A DNA stretch of 28,224 nucleotides from a virus, in the IMG/VR virus record IMGVR_UViG_3300046167_000679, positions 1-28,224 of that record, one strand, 5' to 3'. The notes below the pieces were generated by a model. The model searched no databases. It saw nothing but the letters and a program-made list of their open reading frames with translations, and had not been told where the DNA came from. The position numbers were made by a program, and so were the translations under genes. This document shows positions 24,447 through 28,224 of this stretch, in pieces. Within the stretch, counting starts at the first letter, position 1. Every line of letters starts with the position of its first letter.

Positions 24447-25247
24447 ATGAAACTATTGAAACACAGCCGCCGGCAATACAAAGATTCTCAAATCACAAAC
24501 CGGCACAGAGTACCGCATCGCCTCATTATCATTAATGCCTGATTTTAAAATCTGCCCTAATAGCACAAATGCCGATTGTTTCACTTTGTGCCTCAAATCA
24601 TCGGGGCGGGGCCAAATGAATAGCGTTGCAAAAGGCAGGCAGAATAAGACAGATTATTGGCATTTTGACCGGGCCGCTTTTCTTGCGCAATTGAAAAAGG
24701 AAATTGCAGCATTTGAGAAGCTTTGCGCAAAGCAAGGAAAGCTTGCCGCATTCCGACTAAATACAATATCGGACATACCTTGGGAAAAGTATGGAATTCC
24801 GCAAGCTTTCCCTAATTCAAAATTTTACGATTATTGCAAAAGCGCAAACCGGCTTGGAAAGACTCCCGAAAACTATGACCTGATGTTTTCGTTTTCCGAT
24901 GCGCCCAAATATCAAAGGCAAGTTAACAGGGCTTTGAAAACCGATGCGCCCATGGCGGTAGGTTTTCCGGGGCTTTGTGCCGGTGGGTAATTATTTCATG
25001 GGGCGGGAAATTATCGACGGCGACTTAAGTGACCTCAAAAACCTAAGAGCGCATGGGAAAATTGGTGGGTTTAAAAATCAAAGGAAATGCCGCCACAAAA
25101 AATTCCTCATCGCCCTTTATAGTAGACCCGGCGCAAACAAGCCCTTGCCCTTCCCAAATGCATCGGGATTGCAATCCGCAAAACTTAGCAAGCGCAGGGC
25201 GTGGCTATGCATTGCCGCAGAGTAGGGGGGGGCGGAATAATGTCTAA
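24447..25247 (+). CDS. GP88-like phage protein (three frameshifts)
   Basis: Resembles the phage Gene product 88 family, whose function is unknown. Extra bases at 24466-24467, 24961-24962 and 25064-25065 break it; restored length is 265 aa from MKLLKHSAGNTKILKSQTG. Family marks: the N-terminal SAGNTK, the Cys-rich CPNSTNADC...CLKSSGRG, RLNTISDIPWEKYG, FYDYCKSA and the later MGREIIDGDLSDLKNL with SPFIVDP. The cysteines may hold metal. Uninterrupted main part: 24535-24990. The gene opens the accessory cassette row, and an overlap with the next start couples them. Confidence 0.68.
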
Positions 25248-25387
25248 TAAGATAAATATAAAAGTGACACAGGAACAAGCCTGCCATGTGTTGGAAAAGC
25301 TGAACTCAAGAATATGAATTCACAGAGGCATGTTTTGATGACCAACCATCATTAAAATATCACATAAAAATATGCAAACCATGTTGA
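25240..25387 (+). CDS. Small accessory protein (frameshifted, 48 aa)
   Basis: Starts MSNKINIKVTQEQACHVLEK, overlapping the GP88-like end by 8 bases. One extra A at 25311-25312 stops it early; without it the frame continues YEFTEACFDDQPSLKYHIK to CKPC. Mostly helical, no family. The next small gene starts inside its end. Confidence 0.5.
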
Positions 25388-25471
25388 TTTTTAGTGAGTC
25401 ACTAGGGGATCGAAAATTGGTTTCGATTAGACGCCGCCGAAATGCTCAAAAGAATACAGGGGGCGGAATAG
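25381..25471 (+). CDS. Very small ORF (frameshifted, 29 aa)
   Basis: Begins MLIFSESLG on the end of the gene before. A GGGG run at 25405-25408 breaks the frame; with one G fewer it reads IENWFRLDAAEMLKRIQGAE to the stop at 25471, just before the next ATG. A compact helical peptide whose end fits the next start; its reality is uncertain. Confidence 0.4.
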
Positions 25472-25472
25472 C

Positions 25473-25619
25473 ATGGGCCAACTGTACCAATTGATTGGTT
25501 TTTTCTGCCTGTGGTTTTGGCTGGCAGGACGCTCTTTTTTAACTGGCATAATAAAATGGCTTTACTGTGACAGGGAATCGGTATTAAGTAAGGGGCAGGG
25601 CGCAAGCTTTGCCCTTTAA
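25473..25619 (+). CDS. Small membrane protein (48 aa)
   Basis: Reads MGQLYQLIGFFCLWFWLAG, one clear hydrophobic helix, then a short basic-polar part (FLTGIIKWLYCDRE). The start lies just after the stop of the previous small frame, with GGGGGCGG upstream. The end of the gene forms a hairpin (AGGGC/GCCCT). Possibly a membrane-active accessory peptide. No family recognised. Confidence 0.55.
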   Translation: MGQLYQLIGFFCLWFWLAGRSFLTGIIKWLYCDRESVLSKGQGASFAL

Positions 25620-25643
25620 CTTTGAAACCGAAGGAAACCGACC

Positions 25644-25823
25644 ATGAATTATGTTGTTAAGAAAAAATATCGCATTCTGGAAAATGACATGCCCAAAGGG
25701 GCTTGGATTTATCACGATTTATTCAAAACAAATATTGAATCTGAGGCCTTTGAATACATCAAAACATGCCCAGCGGATAAGCAATGGGACTTTTATGTAA
25801 TCCAATCCACCCGCCCCGCTTAG
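25644..25823 (+). CDS. Small accessory protein (59 aa)
   Basis: Preceded by the leader ACCGAAGGAAACCGACCATG. Reads MNYVVKKKYRILENDMPKG, then FEYIKTCPADKQWDFYVIQS. Mixed alpha/beta, intact, no family recognised. It ends with TAG that begins the first of two near-identical intergenic cassettes. Confidence 0.65.
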   Translation: MNYVVKKKYRILENDMPKGAWIYHDLFKTNIESEAFEYIKTCPADKQWDFYVIQSTRPA

Positions 25824-25906
25824 ATTTTAGCCCTTAGCCCCCTGCATACCGGGGGGCATTGGGCTGCAATCTCGCAGCAATTAAACCGAATAGGATCGAC
25901 CAAATG
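25821..25906 (+). repeat. Intergenic cassette, copy 1 (hairpins plus leader)
   Basis: From the stop TAG through TTTTAGCCCTTAGCCCCC, a nested hairpin (AGCCC/GGGCT outside, GCCCCC/GGGGGGC inside) and then TTAAACCGAATAGGATCGAC and CAAATG. Almost the same 86-89 bases recur at 26069-26157. Confidence 0.85.
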
Positions 25907-26071
25907 ACCAAATCACAAAAAGCGGGAATGAAAATGGCGGCACAACATTTAGCAAACAACAACCACGGGGCTTTTGACAGAATAGTTTCTGGAATGATCC
26001 GCAGCGCCATGACCGATAAGCAAGCCATTGCAATTGAGGCAGCGGCGCAAGAATTGCTAAACGCCGCCTAG
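25904..26071 (+). CDS. Small helical accessory protein (55 aa)
   Basis: Start at 25904 is set by the leader (CGACCAAATG): MTKSQKAGMKMAAQHLANN, then AMTDKQAIAIEAAAQELLN. Fully helical, intact, no family. It lies between the two copies of the cassette repeat, so it could have been inserted or duplicated as a unit. An upstream TTG at 25859 would run through the leader and is rejected. Confidence 0.62.
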   Translation: MTKSQKAGMKMAAQHLANNNHGAFDRIVSGMIRSAMTDKQAIAIEAAAQELLNAA

Positions 26072-26157
26072 ATTTTAGCCCTTAGCCCCCTGCAATACCG
26101 GGGGGCGTTGGGCTGTAATCTTGCAGCGATTAAAACCGATAAGGAAACGACCAAATG
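26069..26157 (+). repeat. Intergenic cassette, copy 2 (hairpins plus leader)
   Basis: Same nested hairpin and leader as 25821-25906, with an added A in the loop and few changes; the leader is AAAACCGATAAGGAAACGAC followed by CAAATG. It drives the DUF932-like gene. Confidence 0.85.
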
Positions 26158-27050
26158 CCATTAGACCTAATCATCACCCGCAAAGAAACCGCCGCCGCTA
26201 TGGAATTGTCAGATATTGCCGAAGCATGTCCGGCGGTCTTAACAGAAACCGCCGCCCCGGAAACCTCTGGCCGCTATGGTTTCATCAATACAATGCAAGG
26301 CCATGCAGATCCTTGGCGACTATGGCTTTCGCCCCTACGCAAGCCACGCAGAGACCCAGTCCCGCAATGCTTCGCACCGGCCCTATGCCATGCATGCAAT
26401 CAGCTTTGCGCACTGATCGGGACCTTAAACGAGAACAACAAAGACTCTCGCCCGGAAATCATTTTGTATAATTCGCACGATGGTAAATCTGCCCTTAAAC
26501 TATTTTCCGGGGTTTTCCGTTTTATTTGCTTCCAACGGAATCGTGGCCGGGAAATGGCTTCCAGAGCAAAATGCGCCATAGCCACACAACGGCCAACGGC
26601 TTTGAAACTATGCTCAAAGATACCGCCGCCAATCTGCCCCGCATGATGCAGCGAGTTGCAGCATTGCAGGAAAGCACGGTCGATAATGAATCGGCCATGG
26701 ATTTTGCTTACAATGCCGCCGCCCTGCGGTGGGAACAAATGCCAGAAAATCGATACGGGGGCTTTATGGCTTCAGATCAAGCCAAGCCGGGCGCATACTT
26801 TGACCACGGCACGGTGCGAGATATGTTCCAAGCTAATCGATACGAAGACCACGGACCCACCGCTTGGCTGGTATTTAACCGTATTCAAGAAAACGTGATG
26901 AGGGGCGGCCCTTCGATTGTCTCACTTACTAGCAGAGCCAAGGAAACCGGGCAGGGGTGGAAACTGCGCAAGTCTAAAGCAATTACTTCCCTGCCTAAAA
27001 CGATCGACGTGAACCGCAAGCTTTGGGACTTAGCCGATGCGCTGGTTTGA
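26155..27050 (+). CDS. DUF932-like phage/plasmid protein (five frameshifts)
   Basis: Starts MPLDLIITRKETAAAMELSD at the leader ATG. Extra bases at 26299-26300, 26414, 26427-26429, 26530-26531 and 26552-26554 interrupt it; restored length is 296 aa. The restored middle reads GDYGFRPYASHAETQSRNAS, then HDRDLNENN, EIILYNSHDGKSALKLFSG, VFRFICSNGIVAGN, which is the core of DUF932 (TIGR03299-like) proteins of phages and plasmids. The C-terminus has the family's WLVFNRIQENVMRGG. Function is unknown in the family. Uninterrupted C-terminal part: 26526-27050. Confidence 0.72.
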
Positions 27051-27129
27051 TCTGATTGGTGATTGCATCGGGGCGGTGGCGGTTTTCGCTACCCCCCTTA
27101 TCGCCCTCTTATGTCGCCTTATGGCTTAG
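27037..27129 (+). CDS. Tiny membrane peptide (30 aa)
   Basis: An ATG inside the DUF932-like end gives MRWFDLIGDCIGAVAVFATP and LIALLCRLMA, a single hydrophobic helix. It fills the gap before the next leader. No clear ribosome site, so expression would rely on coupling. Could be chance. Confidence 0.35.
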   Translation: MRWFDLIGDCIGAVAVFATPLIALLCRLMA

Positions 27130-27161
27130 GCCTAACTTAAAACCGAAAAGGAAATGACCTA

Positions 27162-27455
27162 ATGAAAAAGAAACCAACAAACAAAACCGAATTGAACCCC
27201 GCAGAGCTGCAAATTGTTTTAGATCTGCACAACGCCGCAAAGGATATGATCGATCAATTGCAGGACGGGTTTAGTTGCAGTCTGGAAACCGCCTCAAAGC
27301 TTCAAACCATGCAATATAAAATAGCAAATAGTTTTAACTTCAAACCAATGCAAAATGAAACCTGCGACCATCCGCAACATTGGGCGGATTATGTATTGCC
27401 CGAAGATCCAAGGGCTTGGTTTAGCGATTATGAGCAGGAGCAATGGGATGTTTAG
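27162..27455 (+). CDS. Accessory protein, unknown function (97 aa)
   Basis: Preceded by the leader AAAACCGAAAAGGAAATGAC and CTAATG. Reads MKKKPTNKTELNPAELQIVL, a helical N-terminal half, then CDHPQHWADYVLPEDPRAWF and an acidic end. Intact. The Cys-Asp-His pair could hold metal, but there is no full site. No known family. Overlaps the next gene by 7 bases. Confidence 0.68.
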   Translation: MKKKPTNKTELNPAELQIVLDLHNAAKDMIDQLQDGFSCSLETASKLQTMQYKIANSFNFKPMQNETCDHPQHWADYVLPEDPRAWFSDYEQEQWDV

Positions 27456-27654
27456 GATATGGTTTAAAGACGGTTCAAGCGTTGCAGAGACTGCGGGCGG
27501 TTATAATCTATTCACTAAAGATGAATTGCCTAAGATTGCCGCCCAATTTGGTTTTTGTGCTACTGAATTACTGCAGAAAGGCGAAGTAGATATGCACCAT
27601 GAATTTGGTGAAATTATTGGCGGGGTAATTGAGGTTTATGGTTTAGAAAACTAA
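27449..27654 (+). CDS. Accessory protein, unknown function (68 aa)
   Basis: The ATG at 27449 has AGGAG 7 bases upstream and overlaps the stop before: MFRIWFKDGSSVAETAGGYN, then FTKDELPKIAAQFGF and HHEFGEIIGGVIEVYGLEN. A small alpha/beta domain, intact. Coupled with its neighbour as a pair; the order and sizes recall toxin-antitoxin or anti-defence pairs, but no motif supports that. A terminator follows. Confidence 0.66.
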
Positions 27655-27675
27655 ACCCCCAAAAACCAAACCCCT

Positions 27676-27707
27676 CAAAGCCCTGCCATAACCGGTGGGG
27701 CTTTTTG
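27676..27707 (+). terminator. Rho-independent terminator of the accessory block
   Basis: AAAGCCC and GGGCTTT form a stem, followed by further T's (TTTTTG). It closes the plus-strand accessory cassette series. Confidence 0.8.
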
Positions 27708-27719
27708 CTGTTCTGCTAT

Positions 27720-28224
27720 AACGTACCGCAAACAAGCCGCCACAAGCCCGATGCAATGCTTTGGCAGGTAACACCGCCGGTCAAAGCTTTAGGCCATAGG
27801 AACGGCGCAGAGCGTGGCAAGGAATAGCACAAGCGCAGAGCATTGCAGCGCAGAGCATTGCAGAGCGCCGGGGATGTAGCAGAGCGCAGAGCATAGCCCC
27901 GCATTGCCCCGCCATATCGTGGCGCATAGCGTGGCGCATAACATGCACCGCAGCGGCCCCCGCTACGCCCTCAGAAAACTAGCAAGCCAATTCACCGGCG
28001 CTGTGGCGCTGCAATCTCTTGCGCTTTCCTGTGGCGCTTAGGCTTTATAGAATATCAGAATAGAATTGCTTAGATTTATTCCTTATTTCCAAGGGCTTTG
28101 GCCCCCTTACCTCATACTTTGCAGGTATACCGGTACAATTTAAGCCATAAAAACAAGGGCTTTGGTGCAGAACCGGGCGAAATCAGGCCGGGGCATGCGC
28201 CACCCCCACCCCTACCGGTACCGT
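27720..28224. repeat. Non-coding end with short repeats
   Basis: No credible gene on either strand. It has four copies of GCGCAGAGC (27805, 27833, 27848, 27884), two with ATTGCAG after them, a doubled GTGGCGCATA near 27920, two AAGGGCTTTGG near 28090 and 28165, and a GGTACC-type palindrome at the end. It could be an iteron-like or packaging/partition region, or just low-complexity DNA. Confidence 0.5.

Noticed and set aside
27037-27654. Toxin-antitoxin pair
   Set aside because: The two coupled small genes at 27162 and 27449 have a suitable layout but show no toxin or antitoxin motif.
27805-27892. CRISPR array
   Set aside because: The repeats are 9 bases long with uneven gaps of 6-27 bases; there are no regular spacers and no cas genes.

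Overview
This window looks like part of a temperate, marine, T7-like podovirus of the HMO-2011 type, infecting an alphaproteobacterium (SAR116 or Roseobacter-like). The best markers are a family A DNA polymerase with a DnaJ-type CxxCxGxG zinc-finger insertion, a class II ribonucleotide reductase (RNR), flavin-dependent thymidylate synthase, PhoH, MazG, glutaredoxin, separate primase and DnaB-type helicase, two PD-(D/E)XK nucleases, and a tyrosine integrase near a copy of the 3' half of a tRNA. The tRNA piece looks like alphaproteobacterial initiator tRNA-Met. Family names come from motifs and recall; no database search was run.

Layout. (1) 1-8066, plus strand: the end of a late virion operon, with an S74-chaperone structural protein, two small proteins, a 729-aa coiled-coil protein and a 1115-aa protein in the place of internal/ejection proteins. 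(2) 8067-8710: mostly non-coding, with one small gene, duplicated hairpins, a duplicated 22-bp motif and the meeting point of convergent transcription. (3) 8707-21395, minus strand: a tightly overlapping nucleotide-metabolism and replication operon, read right to left from a zinc-ribbon gene and primase to PhoH and a membrane peptide. (4) 21396-21680: non-coding attachment region. (5) 21680-23745, minus strand: integrase, two small genes, ThyX. (6) 23750-24380: control region with back-to-back terminators, a possible small RNA and a repeat-flanked small gene. (7) 24383-27654, plus strand: accessory genes, several in cassettes made of a hairpin plus a conserved leader ending CGACCAAATG; they include GP88-like and DUF932-like proteins. 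(8) 27655-28224: non-coding, with short repeats.

Many genes after about 13.6 kb are split by single-base indels, mostly one extra base in a short run. I restored frames by reading across them; every restored gene then comes out as a whole number of codons. Only one such indel is seen in the first 13.6 kb. Whether this is sequencing error or real decay cannot be decided here, so these genes are listed over their full restored span with the break points stated.

How it works together: RNR with glutaredoxin, ThyX and MazG shape the dNTP pool; primase, helicase, SSB-like protein, polymerase plus exonuclease and the nucleases copy and process DNA; the integrase and attachment site suggest the ability to lysogenise.
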